Positions 5,166 through 12,354 of a stretch of DNA of 15,176 nt are shown in pieces. The DNA lies in NCBI GenBank assembly GCA_002372325.1, contig DFFT01000113.1, positions 1 through 15,176 on the forward strand, read 5' to 3'. The DNA comes from Succinivibrionaceae bacterium UBA3769 (GTDB taxonomy: Bacteria; Pseudomonadota; Gammaproteobacteria; Enterobacterales; Succinivibrionaceae). The notes under the pieces were generated by a model that saw only the letters and a list, made by a program, of their open reading frames with translations, was not told the origin of the DNA and searched no databases. Both the position numbers and the translations under genes were made by a program. Each line of letters starts with the position of its first letter. Within the stretch, counting starts at the first letter, position 1.

Positions 5166-7634
5166 ATGTATTATTCGCTGGTTGGCATGCTCGCAGCCCT
5201 GATTCTGCTGATCGAGAACCGCGATATCATAATCGACCGCAACGGCGCCTTCAAAAAATCGGCGTGGCTCATCTACCGCAGATTTCTGATTGCGGTGCTT
5301 ATCTACTACGTCACCGATATTCTCTGGGGCTTTCTGGAAGCGAAAAAGCTGGCGTTTCTTCTGTTTGCCGATACCACGGTCTACTATGCGGCCATGGCTG
5401 CGGGGGTGTTTTTCTGGGCGCAGTATACCGTAGTTTATCTCATGGAGGGCAATAACTGCGGCCGCTTTCTGATTTATGCGGGACACGCCATTGCCGCAAC
5501 CATTATCGGACTGGCGGCTATCAATGTCTACCTTCCGGTGCTGTTCACCGTGGATGCCGCCGCCGTTTACGAGCCGCTGCCCCTCCGGCATGTCATGCTG
5601 GCGGTGCAAATCATTTTCCTGTTTCTGATCTCCTGCTATGCCGTTTATCAGGCCATAACCAAAAATCACACCGCCAGAAGACGCCGCGGCCGCACTCTGG
5701 CTTTTTTCGGGATGATCATGTCGGTTTTTCTCTTTCTGCAGATGTGGTTCCCCTACCTGCCGCTCTACTCCATCGCCTACATGCTGGGTATCTGCGTTAT
5801 TCATACCTTCGTCATCACCGATGAAAAGGAGGAATACCGCCTGGAGCTTCTGGAAGCGGAAAAGAGCCGCCGGATGAACCAGGCAATTTCCTCCCTGATG
5901 GACAATTTCCCCGGCCGGGCCTTTACCAAGGATGCCGCTACCGGAAAGTACATTGCCTGCAACCGCGAATTTGCTGAATTTGCCGGCCTGAAATCTCCGG
6001 AGGAGGTAATCGGGCATACGGCCGCTCAGCTTTTTGAGCATGAAACAGCGGATCAGTTTGCCGAAGATGACCGGATCGCCTTTTCCATGGACGGCCCGTA
6101 CATATTCTATGAACACCTTCCCGATGCTCAGGGCAACATCCGCCAGTATCAGACCACCAAGAAGAAGTATCTTGATTTTTCCGGCCGCTTCTGCATTGTC
6201 GGCACCTGTCAGGACGTTTCGGACATGGTGCGCATTCAGCGGGAAAACATCGAAACCCGGAAGGCTTATGAAAAGGCCCGGGTGCTCAGCCTGATTTACA
6301 ACCATATCGCGCAGGCGCTGTCCCGGGGCTATACCGACCTTTTTTATGTCAATGTGGAAACCGGCAGCTTTACGGAATACCGGGCCGATCCCGAAAGCGG
6401 CATGCTGGAGGAGGTGCGAACCGATACTGATTTCTTCAGCCGCTGCCGCCCCGAAGCCGTCACCAACGTCTATCCGGATGATATGGAAACCTTTTCAGAG
6501 GCCATGGAGCGGGACACTCTTATGGACGCCCTCAACAAAAACGGGCTCTTCGTCATGACCTACCGCCGTCTGGTAGACGGCAAGCCGGTATATGTAACCA
6601 TGCGGGTTTCCCGGATCAAGGACGATAACCGCTATATCGTCATCGGGGTTTCCGACATTGACGATCAGATGAAGCAGAGGCTGGCTGCGGAAAAGATGCG
6701 GGAGGAGCATGTGGCCTATGCCCGTCTTAATGCGCTTACCGGGGAATATCTCTGCGTCTACATCGTGGATCCGGTTTCCGGATCCTATCGGCTGCTCAGC
6801 ATCACCTCGGGCTATGAAGTACTGTCCCTGCCTGAAAACGGCAGCAACTTCTTCGAGACCGCCCGGGAGATTACCAAGCATAACGTCTATCCCGACGATG
6901 TTAATCGCTTTATCTCCCTGTTTACCCGGGAAAACGTCATGGCGGAACTGGAAAGCGGCGGGATTTACGCCCTGAGCTTCCGCATGTCCATGGCCGGGAG
7001 ACCTACCTATGTGCAGCTCCGGGCGGCTGCCATTACCGAAAATAATGCCCGCAGTCTGATTGTGGGGATCAGCGATGTGGACTTCCAGGTGCGGCAGGAG
7101 GAGGATTACGCCCGCCGGCTTACCCAGGCTCTCAGTCAGGCCAATGTGGACGCGCTTACCGGAGTGAAGAGCAAGCACGCCTATATGGAAGAGGAACGCA
7201 CCCTGAATCTCCAGATCCGGGTGCGTCATGCTCCGCCATTTGCCCTGGCGCTCCTGGATCTCAACGATCTTAAAGCCATTAACGATAATCAGGGGCATCA
7301 GGCGGGGGATCAGTATCTCCGGGATGCCTGCCGCATTATCTGCGAGATCTTCAAACGCTGTCCGGTATACCGCATCGGCGGCGACGAGTTTACGGTGCTG
7401 ATAAGGGGATCTGAATATGAAAGGGTCGATGAACTGGCGAAGATGGTGTCCGATCATAATGAAGAGGCCCTGAAGTCCGGCGGTATTGTTATCGCCTGCG
7501 GCATTGCCAGGTTTAACCCGGAAACCGATGACTGCGTTACTGCGGTATTCAGCCGCGCTGACCGGACAATGTATGAAAACAAGCATCTCCTGAAATCCCG
7601 GAGCTCTGCTGAAGAGGCCTCCCTGCGTTCCTGA
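5166..7634 (+). CDS. Membrane diguanylate cyclase with PAS and two tandem related sensory domains
   Basis: This 822-residue inner-membrane protein should make cyclic di-GMP from two GTP. About seven hydrophobic segments occupy residues 1-218, followed by a short coiled stretch and a PAS domain at about 240-355. Two related domains of some 130 residues follow (about 374-503 and 517-645). Both contain NVYPDD (434-439 and 573-578), a basic strand before a GxPxYV turn, and a closing VGxSDxD (494-499 and 633-638). They are probably PAS-like, but I cannot name them. The GGDEF domain fills 652-810 with an intact GGDEF motif (738-742) and metal-ligand Asp698 in LALLDLNDLKAIND. The position of the RxxD inhibitory site reads RCPV (731-734), so canonical product feedback looks lost. 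No EAL domain is present. AAGGA eight bases before the ATG supports the start. It is transcribed alone, divergent from lemA; the ligand is unknown. Confidence 0.92.
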   Translation: MYYSLVGMLAALILLIENRDIIIDRNGAFKKSAWLIYRRFLIAVLIYYVTDILWGFLEAKKLAFLLFADTTVYYAAMAAGVFFWAQYTVVYLMEGNNCGRFLIYAGHAIAATIIGLAAINVYLPVLFTVDAAAVYEPLPLRHVMLAVQIIFLFLISCYAVYQAITKNHTARRRRGRTLAFFGMIMSVFLFLQMWFPYLPLYSIAYMLGICVIHTFVITDEKEEYRLELLEAEKSRRMNQAISSLMDNFPGRAFTKDAATGKYIACNREFAEFAGLKSPEEVIGHTAAQLFEHETADQFAEDDRIAFSMDGPYIFYEHLPDAQGNIRQYQTTKKKYLDFSGRFCIVGTCQDVSDMVRIQRENIETRKAYEKARVLSLIYNHIAQALSRGYTDLFYVNVETGSFTEYRADPESGMLEEVRTDTDFFSRCRPEAVTNVYPDDMETFSEAMERDTLMDALNKNGLFVMTYRRLVDGKPVYVTMRVSRIKDDNRYIVIGVSDIDDQMKQRLAAEKMREEHVAYARLNALTGEYLCVYIVDPVSGSYRLLSITSGYEVLSLPENGSNFFETAREITKHNVYPDDVNRFISLFTRENVMAELESGGIYALSFRMSMAGRPTYVQLRAAAITENNARSLIVGISDVDFQVRQEEDYARRLTQALSQANVDALTGVKSKHAYMEEERTLNLQIRVRHAPPFALALLDLNDLKAINDNQGHQAGDQYLRDACRIICEIFKRCPVYRIGGDEFTVLIRGSEYERVDELAKMVSDHNEEALKSGGIVIACGIARFNPETDDCVTAVFSRADRTMYENKHLLKSRSSAEEASLRS

Positions 7635-7666
7635 GGTTCGGGGAATCTCCTGATACTTTTTAAATG

Positions 7667-7704
7667 AGCCGGATCTCTGGCCGTCCCAGTCCCGCCGGCT
7701 TTTG
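7667..7704 (+). terminator. Probable terminator of the diguanylate cyclase gene
   Basis: AGCCGG (7667-7672) pairs with CCGGCT (7695-7700), with an inner CTGG/CCAG stem (7677-7680 with 7686-7689), and is followed by TTTTG. It lies about 30 bases past the stop codon. The outer stem is interrupted and the U-tract short, so termination may be inefficient. The rest of the 210-base convergent gap, up to the nuclease stop, shows no clear terminator for the opposite strand. Confidence 0.5.
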
Positions 7705-7844
7705 TCAATCCCGGTTCTTTTCTTCATTATTTCCCATCCCGGATCGGCCTTGTGCTTATTATTTCTCTGACGAATTTTTTTCGCCGCATTTTTCTGCCTC
7801 TTCTTCTCTTATCAGGAGAAAGCAAATTATCGCAGGAAGGCATA

Positions 7845-8432
7845 TTAGCGGGGAAAGGCATAAGGGCGGGTTATCCCCCTTCTCCGGGCTCTCCGGTAAT
7901 CCGAGGGATAAACGGGATGGGGATCCTGCCAGAGGCCGCGCTTTTCCGAACGGGCCAGATCCTCCCAGCGCAGATAATCCTGACTGTCCAGATAGCGGCG
8001 ATAAGCCCAGGCCATCCCCTCCCGTACCTGAAGACCGTTGATGTTGACGCCCCGGAGGTAAACGGTGCCGAGATACCGGCCGTAGCGATCCCGTCCCGGG
8101 ATATCGATGCGGACGGGTTTTCCGAGGACATGTCTCCTGAGGTTTTTGCCGGAGGCCCGGCCCCAGGGCTGTGACTTTTCGGGAGCGTCAATGCTGCGGA
8201 GTCTTATGCGATATCGCCCCCGCCGGTTGTCGCAGTCCAGGGTGTCCCCGTCCAGCACCCGGGCTACGGTGCAGTCCAGCACGGCGGCAGGGCTCGAAAT
8301 TCCGCAGAAAAGGAGAGGCAGAGCCAGAAAGACAGCTATCAGGGAACTTCTGATTCTCCCGAAAACGCTATTCCGAAGAGCGGAGTTAAATTTAAGAGCT
8401 TTTACTGCCCTGCTCAATCTTTCGGGTGTCAT
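7845..8432 (-). CDS. Exported thermonuclease family (SNase-like) nuclease
   Basis: The 195-residue protein belongs to the staphylococcal nuclease-like family, calcium-dependent enzymes that cut DNA and RNA phosphodiesters. Active-site residues are all present: Asp63 in RVLDGDTLDC, Arg77, Asp82 and Glu85 in RIRLRSIDAPEKSQ, and Arg119 in DRYGRYLG, corresponding to Asp21, Arg35, Asp40, Glu43 and Arg87 of the S. aureus enzyme. The C-terminal helices (MAWAYRRY, ARSEKRGLWQDP) fit proteobacterial members. A hydrophobic core at about 29-46 followed by SSPAA suggests a signal peptide cleaved near residue 50, with an unusually long basic n-region of about 28 residues. The start is supported by AGGAG five bases upstream of the ATG, and no internal Met offers an alternative before the core. 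It is convergent with the cyclase gene. It is probably periplasmic or secreted, for DNA scavenging or defence against extracellular DNA (inference). Confidence 0.9.
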   Translation of the reverse strand: MTPERLSRAVKALKFNSALRNSVFGRIRSSLIAVFLALPLLFCGISSPAAVLDCTVARVLDGDTLDCDNRRGRYRIRLRSIDAPEKSQPWGRASGKNLRRHVLGKPVRIDIPGRDRYGRYLGTVYLRGVNINGLQVREGMAWAYRRYLDSQDYLRWEDLARSEKRGLWQDPHPVYPSDYRRARRRGITRPYAFPR

Positions 8433-8578
8433 GGTATCTCCTGCGGTTACTGCTATTGGTTAAGGGATAAGCAGAGTTGATGGAAATCCGGGTTCGGTAC
8501 GGGGCTCCGACCTTGCCTCATTCTTCAGATCGCCATTTGCAAAGGACTTTCCCGATCCTTGGATTGTCTTTTCCGGAC

Positions 8579-8584
8579 ATTATA
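8579..8584 (-). promoter_or_regulatory. Candidate -10 box upstream of the thermonuclease gene
   Basis: A perfect TATAAT occurs on the minus strand at 8579-8584, about 147 bases before the nuclease start codon. No convincing -35 box lies 16-18 bases upstream. A 66-codon open frame on the same strand (8518-8718) has no ribosome site and overlaps the terminator at 8689-8712, so I do not call a gene in 8433-8720. Confidence 0.3.
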
Positions 8585-8688
8585 AGGCAGTGATATATTG
8601 CGAACTCAGGGTATAAAAGGATTCCTGATGTCGGGAGCAGGCGCAAACATTGAGAGCTGCATTGTTCATTTCTGTCGTCAGTACAAGT

Positions 8689-8712
8689 AAAAGCGCCCTT
8701 AAGAGGCGCTTT
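8689..8712 (-). terminator. Intrinsic terminator of the small membrane protein gene
   Basis: AAAGCGCC (8690-8697) pairs with GGCGCTTT (8705-8712) around a 7-base loop. On the minus strand the stem ends in UUUUAC. It starts only about nine bases after the stop codon at 8721-8723, so it clearly closes that short transcript. Confidence 0.75.
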
Positions 8713-8720
8713 CCGCATTG

Positions 8721-8960
8721 CTAATCATAGTCTTCCAGGCCTTCGATATACCTTCTGGATTTTTCTTTTTCCTTTTTTCTGCGGTATCTGATAAACCACC
8801 ACAAAACGCAGAAAACAATAAGCGGGCCCAACATATCATAATGCGTACCCAACAAACCAAGCCATTTGCTTACAAAATACCCCATAAAAAACAAAGCAAA
8901 TACTATCAGGCAAAAAACTATCAGGCATCCTGAGAAAAAAGAACCGTCCGTTACTATCAT
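8721..8960 (-). CDS. Small two-helix membrane protein, function unknown
   Basis: I do not recognise this protein. From the chosen start it has 79 residues: a short polar N-terminus, a hydrophobic segment at about 8-28 (rich in F, I, V and C), a short linker with GLLGTHYD, a second helix at about 41-57 (PLIVFCVLWWFIRY), and a strongly basic then acidic tail (RRKKEKEKSRRYIEGLEDYD). This suggests an inner-membrane hairpin with a cytoplasmic tail. The ATG at 8958-8960 is preferred to an in-frame ATG at 8985-8987, because GGGAGG lies five bases before the former and nothing comparable precedes the latter; the longer form would have 88 residues. The gene stands alone, with a terminator nine bases beyond its stop. 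Its ribosome site is buried in a predicted hairpin (8967-9006), suggesting translational control. Confidence 0.6.
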   Translation of the reverse strand: MIVTDGSFFSGCLIVFCLIVFALFFMGYFVSKWLGLLGTHYDMLGPLIVFCVLWWFIRYRRKKEKEKSRRYIEGLEDYD

Positions 8961-9322
8961 AAGCGCCTCCCAATCCTTTGTTTTCATGGTAACAAAGACT
9001 TGGGAGCATGTAATCAGTTATCGCTGATTTTTGCCGGACGCATCAGATGCCTGAAATTTTCCATTTCGTGTTTGCATGCGTTTTCAGGCACGATGTTTTA
9101 TCACGCTCGTGAAGGCTTTGAGATCTTTTCCGGCAAAGCCAAGTCCGCAGCAAAGAAATTCCTCAAAGGAGCTTCCTCATTTCATTGCCTGACAAGGGAT
9201 AGTTAAACCGCCGTAATAATCATTCTTGGCGGGATAGCCACCGTAAAAATATCATCCCGGAATGTCGGGGGCGTGGACGCATCGGAAAGCCGGGCGTCGG
9301 ATTCCGGCTGAGAAAATCCCGA
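8961..9322. other. Intergenic region between the small membrane protein and the DUF6273 gene
   Basis: About 360 bases without a supportable gene. Besides the leader hairpin at 8967-9006, it holds AATCAG/CTGATT (9012-9029, followed by TTT on the plus strand), TGCCTGAAA/TTTCAGGCA (9048-9056 with 9082-9090) and GGCTTTG/CAAAGCC (9114-9120 with 9134-9140). None has a proper U-tract on the minus strand, so I cannot point to a terminator for the DUF6273 gene. A 68-codon plus-strand frame (9000-9206) lacks a ribosome site and protein-like features. Confidence 0.4.
8967..9006 (-). promoter_or_regulatory. Leader hairpin masking the ribosome site of the small membrane protein
   Basis: CTCCCAATCCTTTGTT (8967-8982) and AACAAAGACTTGGGAG (8991-9006) are complementary at 14 of 16 positions: two 7-bp stems flanking a 2x2 mismatch, with an 8-base loop. 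On the minus strand the downstream arm contains GGGAG of the Shine-Dalgarno sequence, and the loop contains the alternative in-frame ATG. Folding should hide the ribosome site; unfolding by heat, a ligand, an sRNA or a protein would expose it. A DNA operator palindrome is the main alternative. Confidence 0.5.
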
Positions 9323-12256
9323 TTACAGATTCACCCATAAAGCAGGCCGCACGGTTATGAGATGGTCAAAGACATAGCAGCCGTCAGCGTGGAGCTCACC
9401 GTCCGCGCATACGCTCGATGCGCGGCACGCCTTGATGCCCGGAGAACGCAGCCACCAATAGCAGCAGCGTTTGCCGTCAAGGAGGTCATAAGAATGGTTC
9501 CTGTACCTTTTTTCTGCTGCATAGAGGGTAGGAATGCATTTCCGGGACTCCCTGTCTTTAAAAAGAAAGCTGTCATCGCCAAGGGAATTTTTATCCGGAT
9601 TTTTGACCTTGAATCTGCTCCTGGCTTCGGCAAGGCTCAGGCAAAACACCCGATCCTCGGTGCTGTATCCGCCAAAGGTGCCGTTCAGCGGATTGTCGTC
9701 ATTGGGGAGCATCGTCAGCGCAATCCTCTCCCGCTCCTCGGCAGTAAAGGCGGTCATGAGAAAATCCCCGTTCAGCCATTTCCGAAGATCGCAGTTTTCC
9801 CAGGTAATGTCAGTATATTCATAGTGGTACGGCCTTGAGTCCAGTCCGTACCGGGAAAGAAGAAGCGTCCGTCCTCCGGATTTTTTCAGGGGCAGCCACT
9901 CTATGGGAGTTTTCTCGCTGCCGCTCTCCTGGTAATAGCTCCCAAAACAGACATATTCATCAGGCTTGATTGCTTTCAGATTATCCGGATTTACCCAAAT
10001 AGCGGGCCGCGCCGCGAAGCTTTTATTTCCGACCCAGTACCCCTCCTGGCAAAATAATCTGTTCGCTTCGACGAACGTTGCCATGTCATGACTGTCTCCC
10101 GGCGACCGGAGCCACCAGCAGCAGCTTCCGAACTCGATATATTCGGCAGTGCTGTCTTCAAAGGCACCTTTTTTAATGGCATACGGCGTGGGATCGCATT
10201 TTCGGAACTCCCGGAGGCCCTTTTTCGCTTTGGAAAGATCCCGGGCTTCCTTAAGGCTCAGACAAAACACCCGATCCTCCGTGCTGTTACCTCCTCTGGA
10301 GCCATAATTGGAGCTGCCGCCATTGCGAAGCTCGGTAACCGCAATCTTTTCCTGTTCTGCCTCAGTAAAAGCCGTCCTGAAAAACTCCCCGTTCAGCCAC
10401 TTTCGAAGGTCGCAGTTTTCCCAGGTAATGTCAGTATATTCATGATGGTACGGCACGGCGTCCAGTCCGTACCGGGAAATGAGAAGCGCCTTCCCGGCGC
10501 TGATGTCCAGGGTGATCCACTCTATGGGAGTTTTTTTGCTGCCGTTCTCCTGATAATAGCTGCCAAACTCGACGCGGTCTCCCTTCTTAATTTCCGGCGG
10601 CGGTTCTTTTCGGACCGACTTCCTGTCTTCGGTGTTAACGAGCTCGAGCTTTGGCTCAAGCCTGACTGGTCTTACACCGCTCCGGCTGACCCATAAGGCC
10701 GGCCGTACGCCAAATAAGGAACTGACGTCTCCATGCTCTTCCGAGGAGCCGTCTGATTCCACAAACATGGCGCCGTACCAGGGAATGGAGTCCCGCAGCC
10801 ACCACAAACTATAGCCCAGATTGTCCTCGTCATCTTCCTCGATATAGGCCCCTTTATTTGCAGCATACGGTGTTGGAGCGCATTTCCGGCCCCTTTTCTT
10901 CAGAGTGAGGCTTGCTTCCTGAAAGCTCAGGCAAAATACCCGATCCTCGGCGCTGTATCTTCCGAAGTCCCCGTATAAATCGTTATGAAGATTCGTTACC
11001 GCAATCTTCTCCTGTTCCTCTGCGGTAAAGGCGTTCCTGAGAAACTCGGTGTTCAGCCATTTCCGGAGATCGCAGTTTTCCCAGTTCACATGCCTGGGCG
11101 AGGCAGACCGCTTATAGTCGTACGGCTGGCAGTCCAGAACATAACGGGAAACCAGAAGGATTTCGGTCTTGTTCTTTTTCAGGGCTACCCACTCTATGGG
11201 AGTTTTTCTGCTGCCGCTTTCCTGGTGATAGCTGCCAAACTTCACCAGATCTCCGTGCCTGATATTCGTCGGAGCTGCAGGCCTGACCGGTTTTAAAGCA
11301 TCCTGATCCGCCCATAAAACGGGACGCACAGCACGACAATGTTCTGCCCAGGCGTGATATAGCGAACCATCCCAGCTGATTACCGAGGCGCTCTTAGGGA
11401 GACTTCCGGGCGATCGCAGCCACCAGTCAGTGCCTTTGCCAGTAATAAAATAATCATTGGCTCCTTTATCATCTGCGTACAGCGTTGGCGCGCATTGTCT
11501 GGCCCGGGCGTTTTTAAAAAGATTCTCCGCTTCTGAAGCACTCAGGCAGAAGACACGATCCTCCGTGCTGTTTTCGTCTCTGGAACCATCCGCGGCGCCA
11601 TCCTCAGCATTGTCATGAGGCGCTATATTTGTTACAGCAATCTTCTCCTGCTCCTCTGGGGTAAAGGCGTTCCTGAGAAACTCGGTGTTCAGCCATTTCC
11701 GAAGATCGCAGTTTTCCCAGGTGACGTCAGCTTCTTCATGATGGTATTCCCTGTAGTCCAGTCCGGAGCGGGAGATAAGAAGCGCTCTCGAGCCGGAGGT
11801 TTCCAGCACCAGCCAGACTATGGGAGTTTTTTCAGCGGAGTTTTCCTGATAATAGCTGCCGAACTCGACATAGCCGCCCTTCTTAATTTTTGGGCTGGAT
11901 GCTTTCCGGGAGGAAGCCTTCCCCGTTCCCCTGCCTGCCTCTTTCACATCATTTTCAGCCTTTTCCGGTTTGAGAGAGGCGATGGTGACGCTCTTGTCAG
12001 CAAGCTTTCCCGTGCTGTCTTCGATTTTAACCGTAATGCCGAATGCGTCTTTAAACTGCTTTTCGGCAGCGCCGACCTCCATGCTGTTCCGGATCTCCAG
12101 GTCGCCAGTTTCAGCGGCGCCGCCCTTTCTGAAAGAAGCCAGAGAAGCTGAATCCTCCGCCAGGCGACATCCGTTATATACCCGGGCCCTGATGCCAAAC
12201 TCTTCCTTGAACATGGCTTTAAGCCCGGAAACGACAGTATTTCCTCTTACTTTCAT
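9323..12256 (-). CDS. Protein with four tandem DUF6273 domains and a duplicated N-terminal module
   Basis: This 977-residue protein has no signal peptide or membrane helix. Residues about 8-43 and 61-96 are two copies of a short module (a lysine-rich helix, FGI, a charged strand, then LA[ED]xS/LADKS and AS[FL][RK]). A basic linker (100-122) leads to four DUF6273-like repeats at about 123-320, 332-525, 556-755 and 764-977. Each repeat has a VxFGSYxQ entry, KTPIxW, an LL[IVL]SR strand, WENCDLRKWLN, AFTxEExE+IA(V/L)T, EDRVFCLS, a CxPTxYA stretch, WWLR(S/D), and an RP(A/V)(L/I)W exit. The segments between FCLS and WWLR and between WWLR and RPALW vary in length and sequence, like loops on a constant scaffold. 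AAGGA seven bases upstream supports the start. It follows the ABC exporter genes by 98 bases on the same strand. The function is unknown; binding or display of variable loops is inference. Confidence 0.85.
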   Translation of the reverse strand: MKVRGNTVVSGLKAMFKEEFGIRARVYNGCRLAEDSASLASFRKGGAAETGDLEIRNSMEVGAAEKQFKDAFGITVKIEDSTGKLADKSVTIASLKPEKAENDVKEAGRGTGKASSRKASSPKIKKGGYVEFGSYYQENSAEKTPIVWLVLETSGSRALLISRSGLDYREYHHEEADVTWENCDLRKWLNTEFLRNAFTPEEQEKIAVTNIAPHDNAEDGAADGSRDENSTEDRVFCLSASEAENLFKNARARQCAPTLYADDKGANDYFITGKGTDWWLRSPGSLPKSASVISWDGSLYHAWAEHCRAVRPVLWADQDALKPVRPAAPTNIRHGDLVKFGSYHQESGSRKTPIEWVALKKNKTEILLVSRYVLDCQPYDYKRSASPRHVNWENCDLRKWLNTEFLRNAFTAEEQEKIAVTNLHNDLYGDFGRYSAEDRVFCLSFQEASLTLKKRGRKCAPTPYAANKGAYIEEDDEDNLGYSLWWLRDSIPWYGAMFVESDGSSEEHGDVSSLFGVRPALWVSRSGVRPVRLEPKLELVNTEDRKSVRKEPPPEIKKGDRVEFGSYYQENGSKKTPIEWITLDISAGKALLISRYGLDAVPYHHEYTDITWENCDLRKWLNGEFFRTAFTEAEQEKIAVTELRNGGSSNYGSRGGNSTEDRVFCLSLKEARDLSKAKKGLREFRKCDPTPYAIKKGAFEDSTAEYIEFGSCCWWLRSPGDSHDMATFVEANRLFCQEGYWVGNKSFAARPAIWVNPDNLKAIKPDEYVCFGSYYQESGSEKTPIEWLPLKKSGGRTLLLSRYGLDSRPYHYEYTDITWENCDLRKWLNGDFLMTAFTAEERERIALTMLPNDDNPLNGTFGGYSTEDRVFCLSLAEARSRFKVKNPDKNSLGDDSFLFKDRESRKCIPTLYAAEKRYRNHSYDLLDGKRCCYWWLRSPGIKACRASSVCADGELHADGCYVFDHLITVRPALWVNL
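9789..9822. repeat. 34-base direct repeat, copy in DUF6273 repeat 4
   Basis: These 34 bases are identical to 10410-10443 in repeat 3. They encode the EYTDITWENCD segment, and the flanking bases (GTCCAGTCCGTACCGGGAA) are also identical. Identity at silent positions points to recent duplication or gene conversion between repeats 3 and 4. Confidence 0.75.
10410..10443. repeat. 34-base direct repeat, copy in DUF6273 repeat 3
   Basis: Identical in sequence and orientation to 9789-9822. It is a possible substrate for homologous recombination that would delete or add one DUF6273 unit of about 620 bases while keeping the reading frame. Confidence 0.75.
11024..11084. repeat. 61-base near-identical direct repeat, copy in DUF6273 repeat 2
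   Basis: It differs from 11660-11720 in one of 61 bases. It encodes the stretch from WENCDLRKWLNTEFLRNAFT to the start of the EEQEKI helix. Repeats 1 and 2 share this tract, whereas repeats 3 and 4 share a different one, indicating segmental exchange. Confidence 0.75.
11660..11720. repeat. 61-base near-identical direct repeat, copy in DUF6273 repeat 1
   Basis: Partner of 11024-11084 (one mismatch in 61 bases, same orientation, 636 bases apart). The distance is a multiple of three, so recombination between the copies would keep the frame. Confidence 0.75.
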
Positions 12257-12354
12257 GGCAAAATCCTTTTTGGTTCAATCCAGCGCAGTCTTGCAGCATC
12301 CTTTCCCGGTATCTCTGGCGTCATCTTCTCCGGGACTGGAGAGATGATTCGAAA

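Noticed and set aside
4857..6305. 482-codon open frame on the minus strand
   Set aside because: It lies antisense to the diguanylate cyclase, shows no domain or ribosome site, and runs through the lemA promoter. Its openness follows from the codon use of the real gene.
6495..7727. 410-codon open frame on the minus strand
   Set aside because: It is antisense to the second half of the cyclase gene, without recognisable motifs; the plus-strand reading has complete PAS-like and GGDEF features.
8518..8718. 66-codon minus-strand frame
   Set aside because: It begins inside the region covered by the terminator of the small membrane protein gene, lacks a ribosome site, and has no hydrophobic or domain pattern.
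9000..9206. 68-codon plus-strand frame
   Set aside because: It starts within the inverted repeat arm without a ribosome site, and the translation shows no coherent features.
9323..12256. Diversity-generating retroelement target in the DUF6273 gene
   Set aside because: The variable loops are suggestive, but no reverse transcriptase, template repeat or adenine-specific variation is seen in the window.
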